A stretch of DNA of 62,765 nt from Verrucomicrobiota bacterium (GTDB lineage Bacteria; Verrucomicrobiota; Verrucomicrobiia; JADLBR01). The translations under genes were made by a program, and so were the position numbers. The first letter of the stretch is position 1. Every line of letters begins with the position of its first letter. Below are positions 19,231 through 27,105 of this stretch, piece after piece. The notes beneath the pieces are model-generated. The model saw nothing but the letters and a program-made list of their open reading frames with translations. It ran no database searches and had not been told where the DNA came from. The stretch covers positions 1-62,765 of the forward strand of contig JAKQKQ010000311.1 of the NCBI GenBank assembly GCA_029560585.1, read 5' to 3'.

Positions 19231-19908
19231 ATGCTGGAACTGTTTCTCTGCGCTGCCCTCGCGGGGCCAGCGTGCGGGCCGACCCTCGCCCCGGCCGCAG
19301 ATGCCGGCACGATCCTGGATTCTTGGATCGGGGCCCAGAAGGCATTCAAGACGTGGACTGCGGATTTCACCCAGACCCGTGCGCTCAAGAGCCTAAATCG
19401 GCCGCTCGTGTCAACCGGCAAAGTCTGGTTCTCCAACCCAAACCGATTCCGCTGGGAGACCATGAACCCTGCCCCCACAATCGCCGTTCGCGACGCCGAC
19501 CAGATGATGGTTATCTACCCGCGCCTCAAGAGGGCGGAGCGCTATCTCCTGGGCGGAGAGGCATCCGGACCCATGGGCGACGCCCTCGCGCTTCTGGATG
19601 TAGGCTTCCCGCGGGACCGGGCGAGTTTTGATGCGAGATTCCGGCTCGTATCCGTCGTGCCCCGCAATGGTCGCTGGGAACTCCGCATGCAGCCCGCGAA
19701 GATCGTCACGCGAAGGCTGGTGCCAGAACTCACCGTCCAGATATCCACCAACGATTTCGAATTGGCCACCTTCGAGGTCACTTTTGCCGACGGCTCCCGG
19801 ATGCGGAACCAATTCACCCGGCAAGAACCCAACGCCCCGATCGCCGATGACGTTTTCCGGCCCACCCTGCCCCCAGATTTCAAGATCACGGAACCCCTCC
19901 GCAAGTGA
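19231..19908 (+). CDS. LolA-like periplasmic lipoprotein carrier
   Basis: 225 residues from MLELFLCAALAG (signal peptide), 8 nt after the acyltransferase stop. The mature domain matches the LolA fold: FKTWTADFTQTRALKSLNRP, GKVWFSNPNRFRWE, DADQMMVIYPRLKRAE, LTVQISTNDFELATFEVTF, and a DDVFRPTLPPDFKI end. Dedicated LolA homologues are found in aryl-polyene clusters, where they are thought to help move the finished lipid to the outer membrane. With the lipoprotein and acyltransferase this forms a three-gene transport and attachment unit. Confidence 0.88.
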   Translation: MLELFLCAALAGPACGPTLAPAADAGTILDSWIGAQKAFKTWTADFTQTRALKSLNRPLVSTGKVWFSNPNRFRWETMNPAPTIAVRDADQMMVIYPRLKRAERYLLGGEASGPMGDALALLDVGFPRDRASFDARFRLVSVVPRNGRWELRMQPAKIVTRRLVPELTVQISTNDFELATFEVTFADGSRMRNQFTRQEPNAPIADDVFRPTLPPDFKITEPLRK

Positions 19909-19965
19909 CCGCGCCATCCGACCCGCGAAGATCCTCGGCACGGCCCCATCACATCAACCGTCAAG

Positions 19966-21234
19966 TCAGCGCCGACGATTCGTCAGGTATTTTTCGCGCC
20001 ATGCGGGTCGCGAGATCTTCCCACGCCCGTCAGCCGGCAGGGAATCCACAAACCACCAATCGCGGGGCACATGCCATGGCGGCAGTCTACCCAGGAGGAA
20101 ATCTCTAAGTCTCTCACGGCTGACGCTCGCATCGGTCTCCACGATCGCGACAATCGACTCGGACCGACCGTGTGAGTCATCCGGGCATCCGAAAACGACG
20201 CATTCCTTGACGCCCCGATATTCGCGAAGCATTCCCTCGATCACCTCTGGATCGACCTTTCTGCCGGCCACGTTGATGCGATCGCCGATCCGCCCCCGCA
20301 ACAGCACGGCCCCGCCCTCGATATCCACCAGGTCCGCCGACAAAAAGCATCCCCGCACCAGAGCCTCTTCCGCCACCGGCCAGTAGGTTTCCCCGACCGC
20401 GGCACCGCGGACCTCCAGGCACCCCTCGCGGCCAACGTTCAGCACCACGTTCTGCACCGCCGCTCCCACCGCTTCGCCCGCCGACCTGGGGGCTTCGGTC
20501 ACGTCGTATGCGATCCCGCCACACTCGGTCGCGCCATAGAAGTTGTGAATCTTTAGCCCGAGTTCCTCGAATACCCTCCTCTCCAGTTCCAGCGGCAGCG
20601 GTGCCCCGGCCGATATGGCCAGCTTCACTGAAGGGGGAATAGTGCCCGCCGCATGCCACGCTCTCCAGAGGGCCGGCACGGCCGGCACGGTCAGGGCCTC
20701 GGCATGCCGCCCCGCCAACCGGATCGACTCCGGCAGGCTGGAATCGCCTAGGATCAACGGGATCCCGTGAAGCAGCAACGGCGTCACGAGATTCGAAAAC
20801 CCGTAGGAATGTGCCAGCGAAATTAGCCCGACATTCGGCCAATCGGGCCGCAACCCCATCGTCTGTACGATGTTGTCCGAATCCGCCGCCAGTTGTTCTT
20901 CCGTAAACGCCACCATCCGCGGCCTGCCCGCCGTCGCGGAGGTCGTCTTGAGGTGCACGCAGTTTGCCGGCGGGATCGGCACGCTCGGTTCCGGCTGCCC
21001 CCTTTCCAGCGGACAGACAACCCGGCCCGCGCGCCATGCGCGCAGCACGGTCAACACGAACTCGGCCGTCTGGCCCCGCGGAAACGAGACGGGCCCCTCC
21101 ATCAATGTCGAGGCCTCCACCTCTTCCGCCAACGCCGAGAACGACCAGTCGCGCCCGGAAGCCAGCTCGCGAAGGGCAATGTCCTTGCCGCGCGACCGTG
21201 CGACCTCCAGCCAACGCTCGTAAAGCATTGGCAA
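19966..21234 (-). CDS. AMP-dependent acyl/aryl-CoA or acyl-ACP ligase
   Basis: 422 residues of the ANL superfamily. Visible motifs: a divergent phosphate loop (KTTSATAGRPR in place of TSGSTGxPK), the NFYGATECGG adenylate motif, the hinge GRIGDRINVAGRKVDPEVIEG region (within 20-residue blocks) and a C-terminal GRGKISRPAWREKY where the catalytic Lys lies. It activates a carboxylic acid as an adenylate. The shortness and divergent loop resemble the ligases of aryl-polyene loci that load the starter acid. Convergent with the LolA-like gene, divergent from the unknown gene at 21302. A second ATG is at 21228. Confidence 0.85.
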   Translation of the reverse strand: MPMLYERWLEVARSRGKDIALRELASGRDWSFSALAEEVEASTLMEGPVSFPRGQTAEFVLTVLRAWRAGRVVCPLERGQPEPSVPIPPANCVHLKTTSATAGRPRMVAFTEEQLAADSDNIVQTMGLRPDWPNVGLISLAHSYGFSNLVTPLLLHGIPLILGDSSLPESIRLAGRHAEALTVPAVPALWRAWHAAGTIPPSVKLAISAGAPLPLELERRVFEELGLKIHNFYGATECGGIAYDVTEAPRSAGEAVGAAVQNVVLNVGREGCLEVRGAAVGETYWPVAEEALVRGCFLSADLVDIEGGAVLLRGRIGDRINVAGRKVDPEVIEGMLREYRGVKECVVFGCPDDSHGRSESIVAIVETDASVSRERLRDFLLGRLPPWHVPRDWWFVDSLPADGRGKISRPAWREKYLTNRRR

Positions 21235-21301
21235 ACTGTTAGTCGATCCCTATCCGTCAGATCAAGCCGGTTGTGCGCCCCGCCCGCACCGCCCGAAGAT
21301 T

Positions 21302-22045
21302 ATGCCAGCGCCACCCCCGACCGACGCCGATCACCCGGGCGGATTTCTGTTTGAACGCGACACATTCTATTTCCCAAATGAATTGGTGTGGGAGTATCGC
21401 TTCGAAACGGCGGCCGGACCCCCGGTCGTTCGACGCAGGATCCCCCCACCGACATACTCACACCACTGCTTCGTCCTCGTCCGATCCGCCCGCCAGTTCC
21501 TCTACCATGCCTCGTTTGAACCATCGGAACCGCCCGTCGATCCGGCCTCCTACCGCGAGCGCATCCGCAATGTCGTCTCCCGGAATCCGAGGGTCCCGGC
21601 CAAGCCCGGCCAACGTATCCCATTTCCCGGCTTCCGCGGCCTTCGCGAGTTCAGCCAGCAGCACGAGCGACTCCTGAAGTGCTGCTGCGGCGGTGCGTGG
21701 CAATCATACGTTCTTCGAAGTCATTGGCGCATGGTCTTGCCCATTTCTCGCAACCACCAGAAGCGGACCGCAGCCCAGTTGACTCACAAGATCCAGAGCG
21801 GGATCGCACCCATTGTCCATCTTGTTAGATTCCCCCAGCTCACCATAAACCACGGCATGATCCTGTTCTCCGTCACGGGGGAGCCCGATCACCTGAAATT
21901 CGCCGCCTACGACCCCAATGTGCCCGAGCGGCCCAGCCAACTGACCTACGATGCCCGGAGTGCTTCCTTCTCCATGCCAAGGAACTCCTACTGGAAGGGC
22001 GGATCGCTCGATGCCATAGAGATCTATCACGGCTGGCTATACTGA
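21302..22045 (+). CDS. Uncharacterised protein in the lipid locus (possible cysteine-peptidase-like fold)
   Basis: 247 residues; not recognised. No signal peptide or clear membrane segment. Notable blocks: FLFERDTFYFPNELVWEY near the start, a Cys cluster (KCCCGGAW) in the middle, and INHGMILFSV ... FAAYDPNVPERP ... IEIYHGWLY at the end. The spacing of Cys, His and YDPN faintly recalls papain-like or C39-like cysteine peptidases and acyltransferases, but this is only a suggestion. It sits between the AMP-ligase and the small membrane protein, so it probably belongs to the lipid pathway. GC-rich codon use agrees with its neighbours. Confidence 0.65.
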   Translation: MPAPPPTDADHPGGFLFERDTFYFPNELVWEYRFETAAGPPVVRRRIPPPTYSHHCFVLVRSARQFLYHASFEPSEPPVDPASYRERIRNVVSRNPRVPAKPGQRIPFPGFRGLREFSQQHERLLKCCCGGAWQSYVLRSHWRMVLPISRNHQKRTAAQLTHKIQSGIAPIVHLVRFPQLTINHGMILFSVTGEPDHLKFAAYDPNVPERPSQLTYDARSASFSMPRNSYWKGGSLDAIEIYHGWLY

Positions 22046-22109
22046 AACAAACGCGAGCGGCGGCCGAGCTGGATACAGGCCACTCAAACGACAGCATCCG
22101 ATCGCAAGA

Positions 22110-22436
22110 TCAACCGGCCTGTGGCTCCTTCGCCCGACGCCGTGGGTTCCAGAACGCCGAGCCAAAAAACACTAGGCCGCAGAGGTTTATCCCCGCTATG
22201 TACCCCAACTTGTAACCGCGCCCCACACCACCCGGCGAAAAAATCTTCACGTCACGCCCCATGAGGAGCGCCGGCAAGGCCATCGGCATAAACGCGCCAT
22301 GCATCATCCCATAACAAAAACCATACTCGCGACTGGGTGGATACAATCTGGGTCCTGCGGCGTCATACAGCCATCCCAGGATCAACCCCACGACAAGAAG
22401 CCGTGCGGGCCCCACCAGATACCGCGCCCACCTCAT
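22110..22436 (-). CDS. Small three-helix membrane protein
   Basis: 108 residues starting at MRWARYLVGPARLLVVG. Three hydrophobic segments (about 8-27, 45-62, 80-97) carry conserved-looking motifs YGMMHGAFMPMALPALLMG and YKLGYIAGINLCGLVFFG. I have no named family for it; similar small proteins are annotated as hypothetical in Verrucomicrobia. The same frame is open far upstream, but that part is antisense to the radical SAM gene. A role in the lipid locus is possible by position only. Confidence 0.6.
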   Translation of the reverse strand: MRWARYLVGPARLLVVGLILGWLYDAAGPRLYPPSREYGFCYGMMHGAFMPMALPALLMGRDVKIFSPGGVGRGYKLGYIAGINLCGLVFFGSAFWNPRRRAKEPQAG

Positions 22437-22592
22437 CGCGGAATTGTGGCCGTTACCCCCGATCGACCAAAGCCCAAAATCGATCGCAAATCGAAGACCG
22501 CGCGCCCGAGATCCAGGATTTGCGCTCATCTGTAATTGCGTTAGAAGCTTGTCGGACTCGCGAATCGCCGACAGCCTCAAGATGATCCGAAT

Positions 22593-23987
22593 ATGCCCAG
22601 CCGCATACTGCTGATCAGCACCAACAAGTGTGACTTTCCCTACCCCGTCTTTCCCCTGGGGCTGGCAATGATCGACGAGGCCGCGCGCCGCGCCGGGCAC
22701 ACCACCCGATTGTTGGACCGGCAGTTCGACGAGACACCCATTAAGGACGTGATCAGAGACTTTCGACCCGATTTTGTTGGCATGTCCCTGCGCAACATCG
22801 ACGAAGTGGTCTTCCGGCATCACGAGACGCACTTCGGACCACTGGTGGACCTCTGCCACGAGATCCACCAGCACCTTGATTGCCCGCTCATCCTGGGCGG
22901 CAGTGGATTCTCCATCTTTCCCGACCAACTCATGGAACTTAGCGGCGCCGATTTCGGCATCTTGGGCGAAGGCGAGAAAGCCCTGACGCAACTCCTGGCC
23001 GCCCTCGAAACCGGACAAGATTGTCGCGGCATCCCCGGCCTCTTTTTTCGGTCGCACAACCGCGTGGTTTCGAATCCCGGCATGTCGCCGCGCGCAAGAC
23101 TTGACTCGGACCCTTCGAGCAGACCACCGGGCCTGGCAGAGTATTACCTTCGCGAGAGCTCCATGCTGAACCTGCAGACACAGAGGGGATGTCCATTCGA
23201 ATGCTGCTACTGCACATACCCCTTGCTCGAAGGACGGAGCCACCGCCGACGTCCCCCCGAGATGGTCGCCGAAGAGATGCTGCTTCTCCAACGCCACGGG
23301 GCCCGCTACGGCTTCATCGTTGACTCCGTCTTCAACTCATCGCTATCCCACGTGGTGGAAACCTGCGAGGCCATCATCAGGCGCGGGGTGAAGATGCGGT
23401 GGTGCTGCTCCCTGCGCCCGCAGGGCCTCACGCGAGAACAGATGCACCTCATGGCTCGTGCCGGCCTGACGCACGTCGAGTTCGGCTCCGACAGCTTTTG
23501 TGATCCCGTCCTGCAAGCCTACGGCAAGCGTTTCACATTCGACGATATCCTCAGCTCCAGCGAACTGGCCCATGCGGAGAAAATCGACTACTGCCATTTT
23601 CTGATCTGCGGCGGCCCCGGCGAAACCCGCGACACTTTGCGGCAGACATACGAGAATTCCAAGAGGCTCCCAAACGCCACGATCCTGGCCCTGACTGGAA
23701 TGCGGGTATACCCGGGGACCCCGTTGTTCGGGCACGCCCGGGCCCACGGGACCTGCCCGGACGCAATCGGCCTGCTGGAGCCGCACTTCTTCTTCTCGCC
23801 CGGCCTCGATCCCGATGATGTCACCGCTGATCTCGCGGCGTTCTCGGCCCAATCGCCAAACTGGATAGTGAACGAGCCCCAGCCGCAGTACTACGCCATG
23901 GCCAGCCGCCTCCGGCAACGGGGGGTGGTCGGCCCCCTCTGGAGCTACCTTTCTTTGATGCAACGAGTTTTACCGAGACCCATCTGA
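22593..23987 (+). CDS. Lipid-biosynthesis-type B12-binding radical SAM protein
   Basis: 464 residues. The N-terminal cobalamin-binding-like domain (CDFPYPVFPLGLAMIDEAAR, GGSGFSIFPDQLMEL, GILGEGEKAL) is followed by a radical SAM core with CxxxCxxC at Cys200, Cys204 and Cys207 (RGCPFECCYC); an extra Cys205 sits inside the motif. This type accompanies ketosynthases and ACPs in ladderane-like and other unusual fatty-acid clusters, where radical SAM enzymes probably methylate or cyclise the chain. It heads a plus-strand operon: its stop is 2 nt before the ketosynthase start. Confidence 0.85.
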   Translation: MPSRILLISTNKCDFPYPVFPLGLAMIDEAARRAGHTTRLLDRQFDETPIKDVIRDFRPDFVGMSLRNIDEVVFRHHETHFGPLVDLCHEIHQHLDCPLILGGSGFSIFPDQLMELSGADFGILGEGEKALTQLLAALETGQDCRGIPGLFFRSHNRVVSNPGMSPRARLDSDPSSRPPGLAEYYLRESSMLNLQTQRGCPFECCYCTYPLLEGRSHRRRPPEMVAEEMLLLQRHGARYGFIVDSVFNSSLSHVVETCEAIIRRGVKMRWCCSLRPQGLTREQMHLMARAGLTHVEFGSDSFCDPVLQAYGKRFTFDDILSSSELAHAEKIDYCHFLICGGPGETRDTLRQTYENSKRLPNATILALTGMRVYPGTPLFGHARAHGTCPDAIGLLEPHFFFSPGLDPDDVTADLAAFSAQSPNWIVNEPQPQYYAMASRLRQRGVVGPLWSYLSLMQRVLPRPI

Positions 23988-23989
23988 AT

Positions 23990-25231
23990 ATGCTCTTCCC
24001 TCCCCCAGTTCCGCCCAAAGAGCCACGCCGCGTGGTCATCACAGCCGCCGGCATCCTTACGGCCCTAGGCCGCGGATGGAATGCCAACGCCACGGCTTTT
24101 CGGGCCGGTAAAACCGCATTCCGACCCTCCATGCATTTCGACGTCTCCCGCCAGCGAGTTAAGACGGCCGCCGAGATCGACCTGCCTGAAAACATGCCCG
24201 CCACCCGCCTATCGGCCCGATCCCACACCCGGCTGGACCGCGCCGCCAAGATGCTGTTGATCGCCGCAGCTGAAGCCTGGGAGCAGTCCGGCTGGGACCC
24301 GTCCGAGGATCTCCCCCTCATCCTCGGCACAACGGGTGGCGGCATGTCGCTCGGCGAGGCGTTCTTCCGCCAGGCGATCCGCGAGCCGATCTCGCGCCGT
24401 GGCCAGGCGGAGCGCGCAATATATTATCAGGCACACCGGCAAGGATTGGTACTGTGCGAGGCCCTGGGCTTTTCTGGACCCCTCACGCTCATCGCCAACG
24501 CCTGCGCCTCGGGCGCCAACGCGATTGGCCATGCGTGGGAGTGGGTCCGCACAGGTCGCGCGGAGCGGGTCCTGGCGGGCGGTTACGACGCGATCACTCA
24601 GCTGGTGTTTGCGGGCTTTGACTCGTTGCAGGCCCTATCGCCCACGCGCTGCCGTCCGTTTGACGCGGGGCGAGATGGGCTTGCGCTGGGGGAGGGCGCG
24701 GCCGTGCTTGCAATCGAGAGCCTCGATCACGCCCGGCGCCGAAATGCAAATATTCTGGGCGAAGTCTGCGGTTACGCCGCAATCACCGACACCTACCACC
24801 TGACGCAACCGCAACCCGAGGGCAAAGCCGCATTCGCAACGATGCGGGCTGCATGTGCCCAGGCCAGCGTCGCAATCGAGGACATAGGGTACATCAATGC
24901 GCATGGCACGGGCACATCGTACAACGATACCGCCGAAGCGCTTGCCATCAATGAAATCGCAGGTTCCGCCGCGGGAAGGATGCCCGTCAGCTCAACGAAG
25001 GCATGCATCGGTCATCTGCTCGGCGGCGCGGGGGCTGTCGAGACCGTCGTTTGCCTCATGGCCCTGCACGGCCAGTGGCTGCCGCCTGAACCCGGCATCG
25101 AAACCCCCGACCCCATCTGCAAATTCCCAATCGTCCGAGAACCCAAGGATGCCAAATTGAGATTCGCGATGACCAATTCGTTCGGTTTCGGGGGCGCGAG
25201 CGCCTCGCTTATCCTGAAGGGGTGGCAATGA
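23990..25231 (+). CDS. Beta-ketoacyl-ACP synthase (FabF-like, catalytically complete)
   Basis: 413 residues of the condensing-enzyme family. The full Cys-His-His triad is present: Cys172 in NACASGAN, His305 in NAHGTGTSYND and His342 in KACIGHLLGG. It would elongate an acyl chain on the ACP encoded downstream. The next gene starts inside its stop codon (ATGA, 25228-25231), as in KS-CLF pairs of type II polyketide and aryl-polyene systems. The sequence is closer to FabF/KS-alpha than to FabB or FabH types. Confidence 0.93.
   Translation: MLFPPPVPPKEPRRVVITAAGILTALGRGWNANATAFRAGKTAFRPSMHFDVSRQRVKTAAEIDLPENMPATRLSARSHTRLDRAAKMLLIAAAEAWEQSGWDPSEDLPLILGTTGGGMSLGEAFFRQAIREPISRRGQAERAIYYQAHRQGLVLCEALGFSGPLTLIANACASGANAIGHAWEWVRTGRAERVLAGGYDAITQLVFAGFDSLQALSPTRCRPFDAGRDGLALGEGAAVLAIESLDHARRRNANILGEVCGYAAITDTYHLTQPQPEGKAAFATMRAACAQASVAIEDIGYINAHGTGTSYNDTAEALAINEIAGSAAGRMPVSSTKACIGHLLGGAGAVETVVCLMALHGQWLPPEPGIETPDPICKFPIVREPKDAKLRFAMTNSFGFGGASASLILKGWQ
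25216..25222 (+). promoter_or_regulatory. Shine-Dalgarno for the chain-length-factor-like gene
   Basis: GAAGGGG lies 5 nt before the ATG at 25228, supporting that start over the in-frame GTG at 25222, which lies within the SD. Confidence 0.5.
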
Positions 25232-26283
25232 CCAACGTGTTCGTCCACGGCGCGGGCGCCGTCTCGCCAGCGGGATGGGGTCTCGCCACCCTGTTCTCAG
25301 CACTGGAGCAGGGCGTGCCATTGCCAGAGCAGGATCTCGCTCGACCCGGTTCCACCAAACCTCTGCGGGTACGACAGACCCCACCCCCACCAGCCCGCCC
25401 CGCCTTTCTGTCGCATCCGCGCCTCCGCCGCACCAGCCCGATCACCCATTTCGCCATCGCCGCCGCACTCGAGGCACTCGGTGCCGAATCAAATGCCGAC
25501 CCCAAGGACCGGGGCCGCCTCGGGCTGATCTGCTGCGCCATGATCGGCTGCGCAAACTACTCCCGTCGCTTTTTCGAAGAAGCCTTGCGCGATCCGGTCA
25601 CCGCAAGCCCGATGCTATTCCCCGAAACAGTGTTCAATGCGCCCCTCAGCCACCTCGCGGCCCTCCTCGGCACCAACTCGGAAAGCCTTACCCTCCTCGG
25701 GGACGATGGCGTGTACCTGCAGGCGCTGGCTCTTGCGGGCAGTTGGCTTCTCGCCGACAAGGTCGATGCGTGCCTGGTCATCGCGGCAGATGAAACGGAT
25801 TGGGTCGCATCTGAGGGCGTCAACGTTTTCAGTCGCCATGCCGCCCGTGCCGATGGGGCCGGTGCCATCTACCTCAAGGCAGTACCCCCCTCGGGACAAG
25901 GCGCCATCCTGTCTGGGGTCACGGATGCCTGGAACTTCACCCGGCCCCACCAGCCTCACCTCCTCGCGGCCCGCATGCGATCCCAGTTGCCCCCGGGGAA
26001 ACCAGATCATTGGCTTATCACCAGCATCGGGGGAACCCGAAAAAGCGATAGTGCGGAAGTCGATGCCTGGGCCGACTGGCCTGGACGGCGAATGGACGCC
26101 CGGGCCATCCTGGGGCACGGCCACCCCACGCTGGCCGCATGGGAATGCGCGGCAGCATTTGAGGCCATCCGACGCGGCTCTTGCCCGGTCGCCGTGGTGA
26201 GCGTCGTCGGCGCAAATGAGCAGGCCATAGGCGCATGGTTCGAGAGCCACACGCCCGCGCCGGAGATCCCCACCCCCCTATGA
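25228..26283 (+). CDS. Chain-length-factor-like ketosynthase homologue lacking the active-site Cys
   Basis: 351 residues with an overall thiolase-like layout (VHGAGAVSPAGWG start, APLSHLAALLG, VVSVVGANEQAIGAW end). The active-site region reads LLGDDGVYLQAL where a ketosynthase has ACASG, and the NAHGTGT region is lost (SIGGTRKSDSAEVDAW). Only GHGHPTLA recalls the last His motif. It is therefore probably a non-catalytic KS-beta partner that forms a heterodimer with the preceding enzyme and sets chain length. Position and the ATGA overlap support the pairing. Confidence 0.82.
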   Translation: MTNVFVHGAGAVSPAGWGLATLFSALEQGVPLPEQDLARPGSTKPLRVRQTPPPPARPAFLSHPRLRRTSPITHFAIAAALEALGAESNADPKDRGRLGLICCAMIGCANYSRRFFEEALRDPVTASPMLFPETVFNAPLSHLAALLGTNSESLTLLGDDGVYLQALALAGSWLLADKVDACLVIAADETDWVASEGVNVFSRHAARADGAGAIYLKAVPPSGQGAILSGVTDAWNFTRPHQPHLLAARMRSQLPPGKPDHWLITSIGGTRKSDSAEVDAWADWPGRRMDARAILGHGHPTLAAWECAAAFEAIRRGSCPVAVVSVVGANEQAIGAWFESHTPAPEIPTPL

Positions 26284-26458
26284 ATTCGCGTCCCTTGCGG
26301 GAATTGACGAAAAGATGCTCAATGACATACGGCAGAAAAACCCCATGAGGCGCCTCAGCCGCCCGGCGGAAGTCGCTGCCCCAGTGCGTTTTTTGGCTTG
26401 CCCCGATTCTGGTTACCTTACAGGCTCCGCCATCGAAATCGACGGCGGTATCGTCTAA
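26279..26458 (+). pseudogene. C-terminal remnant of a FabG-like 3-oxoacyl-ACP reductase
   Basis: In the frame ending at the TAA 26456-26458, the sequence encodes about 59 codons resembling the last quarter of an SDR/FabG enzyme: KNPMRRLSRPAEVAAPVRFL and CPDSGYLTGSAIEIDGG, i.e. the P(L/M)xRxxxPxEVA and SGYxTGxxIxxDGG signatures. There is no Rossmann motif, no SYK catalytic set and no proper start; the recognisable part joins abruptly to the end of the ketosynthase-like gene. A deletion of the first three quarters of a ketoreductase gene is the simplest reading. Confidence 0.8.
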
Positions 26459-26461
26459 GAA

Positions 26462-26758
26462 ATGAGTGGCACGTCTTCCCTTAAGCAAGCCATTAAGGAA
26501 CTTCTGGTCCGAGATCTGATGCTCCAGATCGGCCCCGGCGAAATAGGTGACAACCAACCGCTGTTCGGTCCCGAAAGTCTCGGTCTGGATTCCGTCGATG
26601 CCCTGCAAATTGTCGTGGCCCTCGATAAAAACTACGGCCTGAAGATCATCGATCCCGCAATGGCCAAAGATATTCTCCAGAATGTCTCCACGATCACCGA
26701 GACAATCGAACGCCATCGGATGGGTGAGCCGATACTCCGGCCACCCACTCAAGGTTAG
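26462..26758 (+). CDS. Acyl carrier protein
   Basis: 98 residues, with the phosphopantetheine attachment Ser44 in LGLDSVDALQIVVAL. Helix II and III residues look normal (PAMAKDILQNVSTITETIE). It starts 3 nt after the end of the ketoreductase remnant and closes the KS-CLF operon. It is the probable shuttle for the chain built by the ketosynthase pair and used by the acyltransferase at 18158. The tail after HRMGEPI is longer than in primary-metabolism AcpP, as is common for secondary-lipid ACPs. Confidence 0.92.
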   Translation: MSGTSSLKQAIKELLVRDLMLQIGPGEIGDNQPLFGPESLGLDSVDALQIVVALDKNYGLKIIDPAMAKDILQNVSTITETIERHRMGEPILRPPTQG

Positions 26759-27105
26759 TTCGAAAAACTCCCGGTTCACCTCGGTCGTTTGGCCTTTCCG
26801 GCAGTGCAACACGCTCCGTCCCAATCTCTTGCGCGATTGGCCATTCTTCAGTCCGCGTGGGGTCCTCCGCTGGCGGACATGGTAACGCAAAGACATCGGC
26901 ACGCAGCATTCGAACCGTTGATGGCCGCGCCCGAACAACCGCAGGCGCACGCTTTCGGAGGCGCATTACAGAACCCTTTCAACCGAAACGTGGCGGACCG
27001 TTGGGGAGTGTGGTCCATACACAAACGACCCCCGATTTCGGTGTCGCGCACCCTGCGCTTCGCGGAACCGCTCGCATCCGTTCTGAAAATGTGCTATTTT
27101 TGTCG
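26759..27105. other. Gene-free stretch after the ACP
   Basis: No convincing gene, hairpin or repeat. Several ORFs run through it in different frames without recognisable protein character. It may hold remains of a lost gene and must include the promoter of the DUF4410 lipoprotein; the AT-richer part near 27083-27120 is the likeliest place. Confidence 0.4.

Noticed and set aside
22437-23297. Long minus-strand open frame continuing upstream of the small membrane protein
   Set aside because: It is antisense to the radical SAM gene, which has clear motifs; the extra residues look like random shadow translation.
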